In this document: positions 19,543-28,729 of the stretch, one piece after another
Numbering within the stretch: position 1 is the first letter of the stretch
Layout: each line of letters starts with the position of its first letter
DNA from: Helicobacter suis
GTDB taxonomy: Bacteria > Campylobacterota > Campylobacteria > Campylobacterales > Helicobacteraceae
Direction: 5' to 3'
Assembly: GCF_902196125.1 (NCBI RefSeq)
Contig: NZ_CABIKG010000004.1
Coordinates: 37,422-101,421, forward strand
DNA: 64,000 bases
Made by a program: the position numbers and the translations under genes
Notes under the pieces: generated by a model
Told to the model about the DNA's origin: nothing
The model's input: the letters and a program-made list of their open reading frames with translations, nothing else
Database searches by the model: none

Positions 19543-21408
19543 TTATTCCACCTCCGCATCAATTACATCGTCCTCTTTTTTCTTAGAGGATTGCGCACCT
19601 TGATCTTTTTGCATCATCGCCTCAGTGAGTTTATGTGAAGCTTCAGCAAGGGCTTTCATGCGTGTTTCAACAACCTCCTTACTCGCATTCTCATCTTTAA
19701 GGCTAGCCTCCAATTCGCCTAAAGCTTTCTCTATTTTTTCCACCTCGCTAGCCTCTAATTTAGCTTTGTGCTCTTCTAGGCTTTTTTTGGTTTGGTGCGC
19801 TAAACTCTCAGCTTGGTTTTTAACCTCCACTACAGCTTTACGGCGGCTATCCTCTTCTTTGTGTAACTCCGCATCTTTGACCATTTTTTCAATTTCACTA
19901 TCGCTAAGCCCGCTTGAACCGGTGATCTTAATTTCTTGAGACTTACCGGTATTTTTATCTTTGGCTGAGACGGTTAAAATTCCATTCGCATCAATATCAA
20001 AAGTTACCTCAATTTGGGGTACCCCTCTTGGAGCGGGCGCAATACCGGTTAAATCAAATTTGCCTAAAGATTTATTATCCTTAGCAAATTCGCGCTCGCC
20101 TTGTAAAACCAAAATAGACACCGCTGGTTGGTTATCCTCTGCTGTAGAGAAAACCTGCGCTTTTTTAGCTGGAATAGTCGTACCTTTTTCAATGATCTTA
20201 CTCATCACCCCGCCTAAGGTTTCAATGCCTAAGCTAAGCGGTGTAACATCAAGTAAAAGCACATCTTTAACATCGCCTTTAAGTACGCCAGCTTGGATAC
20301 TTGCCCCCACAGCCACGACCTCATCAGGGTTAACTGATTTATTAAGATCCTTATGGATAAATTCTTTTACCCGTTCTTGCACTTTAGGAATACGCGTTGA
20401 TCCACCCACCATCACCACCTCAGCAATATCCCCTCTACTTAGCCCGGCATCTTTGATCACCCCATCAATTTTAGAAATGGTTTCCTCAATAAGATCTTCA
20501 ATGAGATTTTCAAACTTAGCCCGGCTAATTTTTTTAACCAAGTGTTTAGGTCCACTTGCATCAGCTGTAATAAAGGGCAAATTAATCTCACTCTCTTGGG
20601 CTGAGCTTAATTCTTTTTTGGCATTTTCAGCTGCTTCTTTAAGCCGTTGTAAGGCCATGATGTCTTTTTTAATATCAATGCCATTTTCGCCTTGAAACTC
20701 TTTAGCGATAAAATCAATGATGCGGTTATCAAAGTCATCACCGCCTAAAAACGCATCGCCACCTGTGGCTAGCACTTCTACGACATTATCCCCAGTTTCT
20801 AGCACGGTTACATCAAAAGTTCCCCCGCCAAGGTCATAAACCATGATTTTTTCAGACTCTTTTTTATCCAAACCATAGGCCAAAGCCGCAGAGGTAGGCT
20901 CGTTAATAATGCGCAAAACATTTAAACCAGCAATGGTGCCGGCCTCTTTAGTGGCCTTGCGTTGGCTATCATTAAAGTAAGCAGGCACGGTGATCACTGC
21001 TTCATTTACAGCTTCGCCTAAATAGCTCTCCGCGTCCTCTTTGAGTTTGAGTAAAATTTTGGCTGAAATTTCTTGGGGTGTATAAACTTTGCCCGCAATT
21101 TCTACCGCACATGCGCCGTTTCGATCCACGATTTTATAAGGCAAACGCTTTTTAGCCTCTTGTGCCTTATCCTCATTACTCATCAAGCCCATGATGCGCT
21201 TAACTGAATAAATGGTTTTTTCCGGGTTAGTTACAGCTTGTCGTTTAGCACTCTCACCTACTAAAATCTCACCTTTATCGGTAAATGCCACTACAGAGGG
21301 GGTAGTATTTTTGCCCTCTTTATTAGCGATGATTTTTGCCTCATTGCCTTCATATACAGCCATTGCTGAATTTGTAGTTCCTAAGTCAATACCAATTACT
21401 TTTGCCAT
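19543..21408 (-). CDS. dnaK: Chaperone DnaK (Hsp70)
   Basis: An ATP-driven protein-folding chaperone in the cytoplasm. The N-terminal GIDLGTTNS phosphate loop, [35 protein letters not shown] and [11 protein letters not shown] motifs mark the ATPase domain. The substrate-binding domain includes [13 protein letters not shown], and the charged tail ends in DDVIDAEVE. At 621 residues it is full length. It is the last gene of hrcA-grpE-dnaK, 22 bases after grpE; dnaJ is not in the window. Confidence 0.98.
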   Translation of the reverse strand: MAKVIGIDLGTTNSAMAVYEGNEAKIIANKEGKNTTPSVVAFTDKGEILVGESAKRQAVTNPEKTIYSVKRIMGLMSNEDKAQEAKKRLPYKIVDRNGACAVEIAGKVYTPQEISAKILLKLKEDAESYLGEAVNEAVITVPAYFNDSQRKATKEAGTIAGLNVLRIINEPTSAALAYGLDKKESEKIMVYDLGGGTFDVTVLETGDNVVEVLATGGDAFLGGDDFDNRIIDFIAKEFQGENGIDIKKDIMALQRLKEAAENAKKELSSAQESEINLPFITADASGPKHLVKKISRAKFENLIEDLIEETISKIDGVIKDAGLSRGDIAEVVMVGGSTRIPKVQERVKEFIHKDLNKSVNPDEVVAVGASIQAGVLKGDVKDVLLLDVTPLSLGIETLGGVMSKIIEKGTTIPAKKAQVFSTAEDNQPAVSILVLQGEREFAKDNKSLGKFDLTGIAPAPRGVPQIEVTFDIDANGILTVSAKDKNTGKSQEIKITGSSGLSDSEIEKMVKDAELHKEEDSRRKAVVEVKNQAESLAHQTKKSLEEHKAKLEASEVEKIEKALGELEASLKDENASKEVVETRMKALAEASHKLTEAMMQKDQGAQSSKKKEDDVIDAEVE

Positions 21409-21430
21409 TTTTCTATCCTTTATGTTGAAT

Positions 21431-21961
21431 TTAACTATTTTTTGCGATGCTCACCATCGCAGGGCGCAACAAGCGCTCTTTATATTTATAGCCTTTCTGG
21501 AAGACCTCCACAATCTGCCCCTCCTCTTTGTGCTCAGCTTGGACATGCATAATGGCATTGTGCAGATGTGGATCAAAATCCGCGCCACACTCTATACATT
21601 CAATGCCATGCTTACTCAGCACTTCATGCATTTTTTGCAAAGTGAGCTCTAGCCCGTCAGAAATGGCCTTGTTTTCCTCCTTTCTAGCACTCTCTAGGGC
21701 TGCATGCAAAGTGTCTATTACGGGGAGTAGATCGCTAGCGATCTTTTCATAGGCGTACTCTAGTGCTACAGCCTTATCCTTCTCCAAGCGCTTTTTGACA
21801 TTCTCAAAATCTGCATGCGTGCGCAAATAGAGGTCTTGTACCTCTTTAAATTTAGCCTGATAATCTATCTGGGGCTCTTGCTCTTGTGCCTCTTGTACTT
21901 GTTCTTCAGGCATAATCTCAGCGCTTATCTGATCTTGTAACTCTGCTTGCTCTTCATTCAT
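21431..21961 (-). CDS. grpE: Nucleotide exchange factor GrpE
   Basis: GrpE releases ADP from DnaK. An acidic, Glu/Gln-rich N terminus precedes a long helix (about residues 35-90, [20 protein letters not shown]) and the beta domain with [10 protein letters not shown] and [18 protein letters not shown]. The 176 residues are slightly fewer than usual. The ATG overlaps the end of hrcA by four bases, so translation of the two is coupled. Confidence 0.96.
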   Translation of the reverse strand: MNEEQAELQDQISAEIMPEEQVQEAQEQEPQIDYQAKFKEVQDLYLRTHADFENVKKRLEKDKAVALEYAYEKIASDLLPVIDTLHAALESARKEENKAISDGLELTLQKMHEVLSKHGIECIECGADFDPHLHNAIMHVQAEHKEEGQIVEVFQKGYKYKERLLRPAMVSIAKNS

Positions 21962-22743
21962 GACACTCTCCTAATGGATCCATAAAATCCTTCAAAATCT
22001 TGCTCAATTTCCCCCACACAGAACATGTTAATGTCCTCCCCTTGAGCTTTAGCAGGGCTAAGCACCCCTAAAAAACCCAAGGGCAAGACCTTTTCAAAAT
22101 GCAATCCATGCTCTAAATGCCGCAATAACTCCCCCTTAAAAATTTGTAAAAATAACGACTGGCGCAAAGATTTAGCTAACACGCATAGCCCAAAGTAAAG
22201 CCGTTTTTGAAAATAAATTTCTATTTGTTTAGCTAAGCTAGCCATGCACACCGAAGAGGCAATTTTATGAATATCTTGGCATTCTAAACCCACCAAACCT
22301 TTTAAAAATCTCTCTAATTTTTTGTTATAGCTTAATAAAACCTGATCGTCTCCAAAATCTAAGATTAAAAAGCGCTGGCTATGATCATACACCGCTAATA
22401 AAACCGCCCTTTGATAGCGCTCAACCATGCTAAAAATCTGGTAATGCTCGCTAGCATTTTGCAACTTTTCTAAATCCACTTCAAAGGGCACATGGGGGTT
22501 AAGCTTAGCACGCCAGTAAGCTTTAAGCGCCTCTAGTGTTGGGATACGCCCGCTACTGCTATGACTCTGGCTAAGCGCCCCCTCATCTGTTAAACGCTTA
22601 AAGTAGTTGCGGATAGTAGCAGAGGAAATCTGCACGGCTTGATCTTGAAGCACCAAACGCAAACTTTCAGAGCCCACAGGTACATGGCTATGTAAATAGG
22701 TTTTAATGAAGGTTTGTAAAAGCCACTCTTTTTTTGAACCCAT
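21958..22743 (-). CDS. hrcA: Heat-inducible transcription repressor HrcA
   Basis: HrcA binds CIRCE operators and represses chaperone genes. The N-terminal winged helix (residues 1-75) has the family signature [24 protein letters not shown] helix and SSSGRIPT. At 261 residues it is shorter than Bacillus HrcA and near the length of other Helicobacter HrcA proteins. The start follows AAGGAG. It is the first gene of the operon and has a CIRCE-like element in its own promoter, implying autorepression. In H. pylori HspR acts with HrcA; no clear HspR box was seen here. Confidence 0.93.
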   Translation of the reverse strand: MGSKKEWLLQTFIKTYLHSHVPVGSESLRLVLQDQAVQISSATIRNYFKRLTDEGALSQSHSSSGRIPTLEALKAYWRAKLNPHVPFEVDLEKLQNASEHYQIFSMVERYQRAVLLAVYDHSQRFLILDFGDDQVLLSYNKKLERFLKGLVGLECQDIHKIASSVCMASLAKQIEIYFQKRLYFGLCVLAKSLRQSLFLQIFKGELLRHLEHGLHFEKVLPLGFLGVLSPAKAQGEDINMFCVGEIEQDFEGFYGSIRRVS

Positions 22744-22779
22744 GGGTCTCCTTACTTTGAAATTTTTAAAGCTGTGTGC

Positions 22780-22785
22780 AGTATA
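22780..22785 (-). promoter_or_regulatory. -10 box of the hrcA-grpE-dnaK operon
   Basis: TGC-TATACT on the reverse strand, an extended -10, lies 37 bases before the hrcA ATG. The -35 position falls inside the CIRCE-like element. Confidence 0.6.
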
Positions 22786-22803
22786 GCATAAATTTTAGAA
22801 AAA

Positions 22804-22830
22804 TTAGCATTCTTTTTTAAATATTGCTAA
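22804..22830 (-). promoter_or_regulatory. CIRCE-like HrcA operator
   Basis: Read on the reverse strand: TTAGCAATA, nine bases, GAATGCTAA. The consensus is TTAGCACTC-N9-GAGTGCTAA; the outer six bases of both arms match exactly and the spacing is right. It overlaps the expected -35 region, so bound HrcA would block RNA polymerase. Confidence 0.85.
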
Positions 22831-23036
22831 AATTTATCTCTTTTTACCCCTATTCAAGCGTAAACTTTATACGGCTTGTATCAATTTATATTACTTACTT
22901 TATTAATAATTCTTTCTATAAGTAGCAAGTATTAAATAACACATGCCACACTCTTTTAGCATGCATAAAATCCTTAGCTTGTGTTAAATGAAAATCAGTT
23001 AAAATCAAACTTTTAGCCTAATTATTTGGGGGTCTT

Positions 23037-23303
23037 GTGCGGATTTTATGGATTTTTTGCGCTGTTTTTGCGCTTTTACGGGCTGAGGGGAGTGATAGTT
23101 TTTTCCAAGCCATTGAAGAACAACTCCAAAGCAATACGGCTAAGGGTATTTTAATGGTGATTTTTATTGGCATTGCCTTTTATGTGTGGCGCAATTTAGA
23201 TCGCTGGCGAGATATTTTATTCACGGTCTTAGGCGTGGTGCTAGGTATTATGCTTTTTTTTAAAGCCCCTGCTTTAGCCTCGTGGTTTATGGGACTTTTT
23301 TAA
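23037..23303 (+). CDS. comB2: ComB2-like (VirB2-type) competence protein
   Basis: A small 88-residue protein with an N-terminal signal segment (ILWIFCAVFALLRAEG) and two membrane helices, the VirB2/TrbC layout. The H. pylori ComB system is a type IV secretion machine that imports DNA, and comB2-comB3-comB4 lie together there. The start is GTG behind GGGGGT. The stop overlaps the ATG of the next gene (TAATG), as in a coupled pair. The assignment rests on size, topology and the ComB3-like partner, since VirB2 proteins are weakly conserved. Confidence 0.72.
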   Translation: MRILWIFCAVFALLRAEGSDSFFQAIEEQLQSNTAKGILMVIFIGIAFYVWRNLDRWRDILFTVLGVVLGIMLFFKAPALASWFMGLF

Positions 23304-23572
23304 TGAACTATCCCTTATTAGTGGTTTCTGTCCCTAATCTTAAAGAGATTTCTACTAAAGAAAAGTTTCTCTGGCTAAATGCTAAATCTTGGATCGTCTC
23401 TATTTTTATCCCCTTTATCTGTTGGCCATGGCTTGGCACTTTGGCAACGCTATTTTTTTATGCGGGTTTTTTATTACTCTTTAGTGTACTAGAATTTTTT
23501 GATGAAGACATCGCTGATATTTTAATTGCCCGCTCTAGGCTTAAAACAAAAGCTTTAAGCTTTTACGCCTGA
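23303..23572 (+). CDS. comB3: ComB3-like (VirB3-type) competence protein
   Basis: VirB3-type inner-membrane component of the ComB DNA-uptake apparatus, 89 residues from the ATG at 23303. The PLLVVSVPNLKEIS opening, a single long hydrophobic hairpin (SIFIPFICWPWLGTLATLFFYAGFLLLFSVLEF) and a basic tail fit the family. The frame is open further upstream, but those residues lie inside comB2. Its last 18 bases overlap the 3' end of murG on the opposite strand. No comB4 follows, unlike H. pylori. Confidence 0.75.
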   Translation: MNYPLLVVSVPNLKEISTKEKFLWLNAKSWIVSIFIPFICWPWLGTLATLFFYAGFLLLFSVLEFFDEDIADILIARSRLKTKALSFYA

Positions 23573-24637
23573 GGTTTTTAATTGATCTAAAATTTGATCC
23601 ACAATCAGAGCCGTTCCGTTATTAGCCACCTTTTTAAATAATTTCCTACTCACTTCAGAAATATAAAGCCCCTCTTTTGCAGGGGCTTTTAAAAAACGCA
23701 TAAATTCAAATAAATGGCTAGGATGGAGATCTTTTTGCGCGACAATCTTAGCTAATCCTTCTTGTTCAAATTCTAAAGCATTGTAATACTGGTGATTCTT
23801 GGCTGCAAAAGGATAGGGGACAAAAAGGGTGGGCAAATTATTCGCACAAAGTTCCCATACACTGCTAGCCCCCGCACGGCTCACACAAATATCTGCTTGT
23901 TGCATTTTTTTAACTAACTCAATATCAAAGGCAAACAAATCAATTGCATCTAAAATCCCCAAACCCCTATAAAGCGTGGCCATGCGCTCATATTCTGATG
24001 TCCCACATTGGTGGATAATCTTCATTCCCTTTTTAAGTAGTTTGCGCGCACATAAAAGCGCAAATTCATTAATGGCTTTAGCGCCTTGAGAGCCTCCTAA
24101 AAATAATATCGTTTGGATATTAGTACGGATACGGGCATGCTCAAAAAAAACCTGTTGGATAGGATAGGGGGTATAAATGTATTTAGAATTTTGATTAGAA
24201 TGTTTAAAACTACTAAAAACACACCTAGCATAGGGGGCGATGATCTTATTAAGCGTGCCTTGAATGGCATTTTGCTCGTGGATATAAAGAGGAATTTTAG
24301 ATAAGATACTTGCAAAGCTTGCAGGACCAGCACTAAATCCACCCACACTAATGAGTGCTTGAATCTGGTGTTCTTGTAAAATCTTTTTGGCCATTCTTGT
24401 GCCACAAAACTGTTTATATAGAGCCTGTATTTTTTTAAAAGCTTTTTTATCAACCACCCCCATCGTGTCTAAAAAAAAGCATTGCTTAAACAAATCACTA
24501 GAATCAAACCATGCTTTATCTTGCCCAGAAAGGCTACCAATATAAATTAAATCCTCCCCTCTGCTTTGTAATTCCTGAGCTAATGAGCGAGCAATGCATA
24601 AATGCCCACCCGTTCCTCCTCCTGTAATGGCTAGCAT
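23555..24637 (-). CDS. murG: UDP-GlcNAc:lipid I transferase MurG
   Basis: MurG adds GlcNAc to lipid I to make lipid II at the inner face of the inner membrane. The N-terminal glycine-rich loop GGGTGGHL and the C-terminal LFLGGSQGAKAINEF, CVSRAGASSVWEL and PYPFAAKNHQYYNA motifs are present. At 360 residues it is normal. It starts one base after the fliW stop, so the two are translated together, in the same order as HP1154-HP1155. Confidence 0.96.
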   Translation of the reverse strand: MLAITGGGTGGHLCIARSLAQELQSRGEDLIYIGSLSGQDKAWFDSSDLFKQCFFLDTMGVVDKKAFKKIQALYKQFCGTRMAKKILQEHQIQALISVGGFSAGPASFASILSKIPLYIHEQNAIQGTLNKIIAPYARCVFSSFKHSNQNSKYIYTPYPIQQVFFEHARIRTNIQTILFLGGSQGAKAINEFALLCARKLLKKGMKIIHQCGTSEYERMATLYRGLGILDAIDLFAFDIELVKKMQQADICVSRAGASSVWELCANNLPTLFVPYPFAAKNHQYYNALEFEQEGLAKIVAQKDLHPSHLFEFMRFLKAPAKEGLYISEVSRKLFKKVANNGTALIVDQILDQLKTSGVKA

Positions 24638-24638
24638 A

Positions 24639-25046
24639 TTAAGAGCTTAAACGCGATTGGTTCTGAGTTTGTACAAAAGATTTAAGCGTATCTCTAAAAC
24701 CAAAATCTGGATAGTCCATAATAGAAAGAGCAATTTGAGCGCCATAGCCATTTTCAGGATTAAAGATTAAGGGAGCTAAAAAATTAACCATAGAGTCTTC
24801 TAAATTCTTTTGAATCACCACCACACAATACACCTCTACTTGTGATTGCGCGTTGAGTTCTAAAAGTAATTCAATGTATTTAGGGATACTAAAGCTATAC
24901 TCGCGCAGTTTATAAGGATTGACTAAAACCATGCTAATAGTGCTATCTAAACTACTCACACGGCTAAAGAGATCATCAATTTTTGTAAGTTTTACCTCCG
25001 TGATCCTTTCAAATCCTAAAATGGGCGCTTTTAGTGTGTAGAGCAT
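24639..25046 (-). CDS. fliW: Flagellar assembly factor FliW
   Basis: FliW binds flagellin and, in related bacteria, antagonises the RNA-binding regulator CsrA to couple flagellin translation to filament assembly. The family pattern GFE (LKAPILGFERITEVKLTKID) and the LVNPYKLREYSFSIPK segment are present; the length is 135. The start follows AAAGGAAG. It is divergent from the FecA-like receptor gene, with a 129-base shared regulatory region containing a reverse-strand TAAAAT box near 25093-25098. Confidence 0.93.
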   Translation of the reverse strand: MLYTLKAPILGFERITEVKLTKIDDLFSRVSSLDSTISMVLVNPYKLREYSFSIPKYIELLLELNAQSQVEVYCVVVIQKNLEDSMVNFLAPLIFNPENGYGAQIALSIMDYPDFGFRDTLKSFVQTQNQSRLSS

Positions 25047-25115
25047 AGACTTCCTTTACAAAATATGAGACTTTTAAAGCAAAACTCATTCCATTTTAGC
25101 CCCTAGATTTTTAAT

Positions 25116-25177
25116 ATAATTCTTATAATTGTTTTTATATAATCCGCCCTTGTATTTCAATGAAGGATTATAAGAAT
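25116..25177 (+). promoter_or_regulatory. Promoter and inverted repeat before the FecA-like receptor gene
   Basis: TATAAT occurs three times (25116-25121, 25124-25129, 25138-25143); the last is best placed for transcription, with a start near 25150. ATTCTTATAAT (25119-25129) has a perfect 11-base inverted copy, ATTATAAGAAT (25167-25177), which overlaps the start codon. The left arm is upstream of the likely transcript start, so a pair of protein-binding sites is more likely than an RNA hairpin. AT-rich sites of this kind are used by Helicobacter Fur and NikR, but I cannot assign the regulator. Confidence 0.5.
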
Positions 25178-27494
25178 GAAAAAGAGTATCGTTTTTTTTG
25201 CGGGGGGTTGCTTGGCTATGAGTAGTTTACAGGCTATTAAAACCCACAGCTTGCAAAAAGTACAAACCACAGGGGCGGCTGTGAATGAAGAAGCCCCTAA
25301 AAGCTGGCGTAGCGAGGAAGTGAAAAACTATTTAGGTAGCCAAACGGTGATCTCACACAAACAACTCACCCAGCAAGCTAACCAAAGTTTTGAGGAGGCT
25401 TTACAAAATGTACCCGGGGTGCATATTAGAAACACCACAGGTATTGGGGCCATACCTAGGTTTTCTGTTAGAGGTTTTGGAGCTGGAGGGAGTGGAACAA
25501 GCAATACTGGACTTGTTTTGGTTAATGGCATTCCGGTTTATGCTGCGCCCTATGCAAGTATTGCTATGGAGATTTTCCCCGTTTCCTTCCAAGCAATTGA
25601 TCGTGTCAGTGTTACCAAAGGAGGGGAGAGCGTGCAATATGGCCCCAATCCTGTTGGGGGCGTGATTAACATCATCACCAAACCCATTCCCTACAAATGG
25701 GAAAATCAGGCGGCTGAAAGAATGACTATCTGGGGCCGTCCTAAGAATGGAGGAATTGCAGGACCTACGAATAAAAATACGCCTTTGGATAAGACACTTG
25801 GCAATAATCTCTTGTATGACACCTATGTTAGAAGTGGGGGCATGATTAATAAATACATTGGCGTGCAAGCTCAGGCTAACTGGACCAATGGACAAGGCTT
25901 TAGATACAATACCCCCACTAAAATCCAAAACTATTTGCTAGATTTGCTCTACCAAATCAATGACAACAATAAAATCACAGCCTACTACCAATACTATAAG
26001 TTTTTCATAACCCAACCGGGCTCTTTAAGCGAGCAAGCTTACAATCAAAACCGCTTCCAAAATGATCGCCCCAATACCAATAGAGGTGGTAGAGTTATGC
26101 GCTGGGGTGCAGTCTATCAAACATTTTTTGGCGACACTTCCAAAGTAGGCGGGGATTTTACACTCACCTACTACGGGCAAGATCTTAGCCGGGATATGCA
26201 GATAGATTCTAACTATCTGAGTGTCAACGAACCTAGTATCAATCCTAATCTACCGGTTTATACTGATCAAAACTACAATGGGTTTTTCATTGCTAATCAC
26301 ATTAGGCGTTATGTGATCAATGGCATCGAGCCTAATGTCAATGTGGTGGTTAACACAGGACATGTCAAACAAACTTTTAAAGTGGGTATGCGCTTTATGA
26401 CTAGCAATATGTGGTTTAAGGCCATGCAGTCTAATTGTGAGTGGCAGAATAATACATGTAGCATGTCGCCCTTTGCTTTGGTAACCAAGCCAAGCCAAAA
26501 CCTGCAAATGGATAACAACTACACGGCTGGTTATCTTAGCGATAAAATGGAATTTTTTAAGGGCAAGTTGATTTTCACACCCGGGTTGCGTTACACCTTT
26601 TTAAATTACAAAAGAATGAGACCTGAAAGTGGAGATTTTGCTGTATGGAACACCACTAAGCAATATCAAAATGAATGGAGTCCGGCCTTGAATGTGGGGT
26701 ATAAACCCCTTAATGGTTGGTTATTATATTTTAACTACCGCAGAAGTTTTATCCCGCCACAATTCAACACAATAGGGCTTTTTTCTATTAATTACAACCA
26801 AATTTTTAACGAGGTTGAGGTGGGTTCGCGCTATGCTTACAAGGATCTACTTAGCTTTAATGCCGACTATTTTGTTACTTTTGCGCAACGCTACTATGCA
26901 GGCGGGTATAGCAATGATGCAGTCAATGCTAGAAGTCAGGGCGTGGAGTTAGAGTTGTATTATGCCCCTATTAGAGGGTTGCAATTCCATGTTGCCTACA
27001 CCTACATTGATGCGGTGATCACCTCTAGCGTAGGTGATGTGTTAGCTGACTTTAAAGGCATTGTTAATCAATCCTTTAACATCAAAGGCAAAAGACTCCC
27101 CTATGTAAGCCCTAATCAATTTATTTTTGGCGCGACATACACCTACAAAAAGACCACCATTGGGATTAGCAGTTACTTTTATAGCCGGGCATACTCCTCG
27201 GTACTCAATCAGGCTAGATCAGAAACCGTCTGTTTTCAGTTTGACAACCCTGCTAAAAGTGGTGGTCTGAAGTATGGCTGTAACAGTGTGGGCTTATTGC
27301 CTTGGTATTGGGTATGGAATATCCAAGTGAGCCAAACGCTTTGGCAAAGCGGGCGGCATCAAATTGTGGGTAGTTTACAGGTCAACAATATCTTTAACAT
27401 GAAATATTATTTTAGGGGTCTTGGCACAGGCCCTGCAGGTAGAGAACCTGGTCCTGGGCGCTCAGTTACGGTATATCTGAGTTATCAATTTTAA
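25176..27494 (+). CDS. FecA-like TonB-dependent outer-membrane receptor
   Basis: A 772-residue TonB-dependent receptor. A signal peptide (residues 1-19) is followed by a plug domain with the typical NVPGVHIRN, RFSVRGFGAG, VLVNGIPVY and VQYGPNPVGGVINIITK motifs, then a 22-strand-type barrel ending in the terminal phenylalanine (VYLSYQF). It resembles H. pylori FecA proteins, which import iron or, for FecA3, nickel; the substrate cannot be read from the sequence. The ATG follows GAAGGAT. No TonB, ExbB/D or ABC genes are adjacent. Confidence 0.88.
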   Translation: MKKSIVFFAGGCLAMSSLQAIKTHSLQKVQTTGAAVNEEAPKSWRSEEVKNYLGSQTVISHKQLTQQANQSFEEALQNVPGVHIRNTTGIGAIPRFSVRGFGAGGSGTSNTGLVLVNGIPVYAAPYASIAMEIFPVSFQAIDRVSVTKGGESVQYGPNPVGGVINIITKPIPYKWENQAAERMTIWGRPKNGGIAGPTNKNTPLDKTLGNNLLYDTYVRSGGMINKYIGVQAQANWTNGQGFRYNTPTKIQNYLLDLLYQINDNNKITAYYQYYKFFITQPGSLSEQAYNQNRFQNDRPNTNRGGRVMRWGAVYQTFFGDTSKVGGDFTLTYYGQDLSRDMQIDSNYLSVNEPSINPNLPVYTDQNYNGFFIANHIRRYVINGIEPNVNVVVNTGHVKQTFKVGMRFMTSNMWFKAMQSNCEWQNNTCSMSPFALVTKPSQNLQMDNNYTAGYLSDKMEFFKGKLIFTPGLRYTFLNYKRMRPESGDFAVWNTTKQYQNEWSPALNVGYKPLNGWLLYFNYRRSFIPPQFNTIGLFSINYNQIFNEVEVGSRYAYKDLLSFNADYFVTFAQRYYAGGYSNDAVNARSQGVELELYYAPIRGLQFHVAYTYIDAVITSSVGDVLADFKGIVNQSFNIKGKRLPYVSPNQFIFGATYTYKKTTIGISSYFYSRAYSSVLNQARSETVCFQFDNPAKSGGLKYGCNSVGLLPWYWVWNIQVSQTLWQSGRHQIVGSLQVNNIFNMKYYFRGLGTGPAGREPGPGRSVTVYLSYQF

Positions 27495-27637
27495 AATTAA
27501 AATAGTGAGGGGATAAAAAAGGCGCTATTGCCACTAAAAAATCATTAAAGCAATTAAATTAAATTTTTTAGAGCAAAGTAGCCGGAGGGGTGGCTTTTAT
27601 TTAGCCAAACAAATTTTAAATCACAACTTAGCATGCC

Positions 27638-28690
27638 CTATTTTGTTTTATTGCATGCATCTTTAAATCCTAGCTTACAGGCTTTCTTATAATATTCTAA
27701 AGCTTTCTGTAAATCTTTTGGCACGCCCTCACCATTCTTATACAAGTTTCCTAAATTATTATAGCTGGCCGCATCTCCCATGCTTGCTGCTTTCTTGAAA
27801 CACTCTAGGGCTTTGTAATAGTCCTTTGCTACACCCCAACCAATAAAATACATGCTCCCTAAGTTATTATAGCCCCGCGCATCTCCCATACTTGCTGCTT
27901 TTTTGTAATATTCTACGGCTTTGTGGTAATTTCTTGCTACACCCTTTCCATTCTCATACAAGTTTCCTAAGTTATTATAAGCATCCGCATCTCCCATGTC
28001 TGCTGCTTTCCTGAAATATTCTAAAGCTTTCTGATAATCTTTTGCTACACCTTCTCCATTATCATACATAACCCCCAAGTTAAAATAGGCCTTCGTATCT
28101 CCCGTGCTTGCTGCTTTCTTGAAATATCCTAGAGCTTTCCGGTAATCTCTTGCTACGCCTTCTCCATCATTATACATAACCCCCAAGTTGAAATAAGCTT
28201 TTACATCTCCCATACTTGCTGCCTTTTTATAATACTCTATGGCTTTGTGATAGTCTTTTACTACACCCTCCCCATTAGCATACATAACCCCTAAGCTGTT
28301 ATAAGCATTTACATCTCCCATGTCTGCTGCCTTTTTGTAATATTCTAAAGCTTTCTGATAATCTTTTGCTACACCATCCCCATCATTGTACACAACCCCC
28401 AAGTTGAAATAAGCCTCCGCACTTCCCATGCTTGCTGCCTTTTTATAATATTCTAGAGCCTTCTGTGGATTTTTTGCTACACCTTCCCCATTAGCATACA
28501 TAACCCCTAAACTGTTATAAGCATTTACATCTCCTGCGCTTGCTGCTTTTGTAAAATACTCTAGGGCTTTCTTATAACCTTTACTTTGATAAGCTTTTTC
28601 AGCAATTGAAAAATACGCATCGCCCTCTTTTTCAGCCTGCACACTGCAAAGTACACCCACCAATGCCACACACCAAATACTTTTTAGCAT
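27638..28690 (-). CDS. Secreted Sel1-like repeat protein (Hcp-related), mostly without cysteine pairs
   Basis: After a signal peptide (about residues 1-19, ending SVQA) and a short lead-in come eight full 36-residue Sel1 repeats (KALEYYKKAA..GD..AY.NLG.MY..GEGVAKDY) and a partial ninth. Helicobacter cysteine-rich proteins normally have two cysteines per repeat joined by a disulphide. Here cysteine occurs only in repeat 8 (ECF) and the tail (ACKLGFKDAC), so the solenoid lacks most of these bridges. The repeats are nearly identical at the DNA level (108-bp units between about 27690 and 28590), so copy number may vary. The start follows AAAGGAG. Function is unknown; periplasmic or secreted location is likely. 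Confidence 0.9.
   Translation of the reverse strand: MLKSIWCVALVGVLCSVQAEKEGDAYFSIAEKAYQSKGYKKALEYFTKAASAGDVNAYNSLGVMYANGEGVAKNPQKALEYYKKAASMGSAEAYFNLGVVYNDGDGVAKDYQKALEYYKKAADMGDVNAYNSLGVMYANGEGVVKDYHKAIEYYKKAASMGDVKAYFNLGVMYNDGEGVARDYRKALGYFKKAASTGDTKAYFNLGVMYDNGEGVAKDYQKALEYFRKAADMGDADAYNNLGNLYENGKGVARNYHKAVEYYKKAASMGDARGYNNLGSMYFIGWGVAKDYYKALECFKKAASMGDAASYNNLGNLYKNGEGVPKDLQKALEYYKKACKLGFKDACNKTK
27690..28590 (-). repeat. Tandem 108-bp units encoding Sel1 repeats
   Basis: Eight consecutive 108-bp units with long identical stretches lie within the Sel1-repeat gene. In-frame unequal recombination between them would change the number of protein repeats without stopping translation. Confidence 0.8.
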
Positions 28691-28729
28691 TTTTTCTCCT
28701 TTGTAGAATTTGGTAGAAACTAAGCATTT

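Noticed and set aside
19961..20695. Plus-strand frame of 244 codons within dnaK
   Set aside because: Antisense of a highly conserved dnaK region, with no domain of its own. dnaK is certain.
25118..25178. Riboswitch or RNA hairpin formed by the inverted 11-mers before the FecA-like gene
   Set aside because: The best -10 box (25138-25143) lies between the arms, so the left arm would not be in the transcript.
27690..28590. CRISPR-like array of regular repeats
   Set aside because: The 108-bp units are coding Sel1 repeats without variable spacers, and no cas gene is present.
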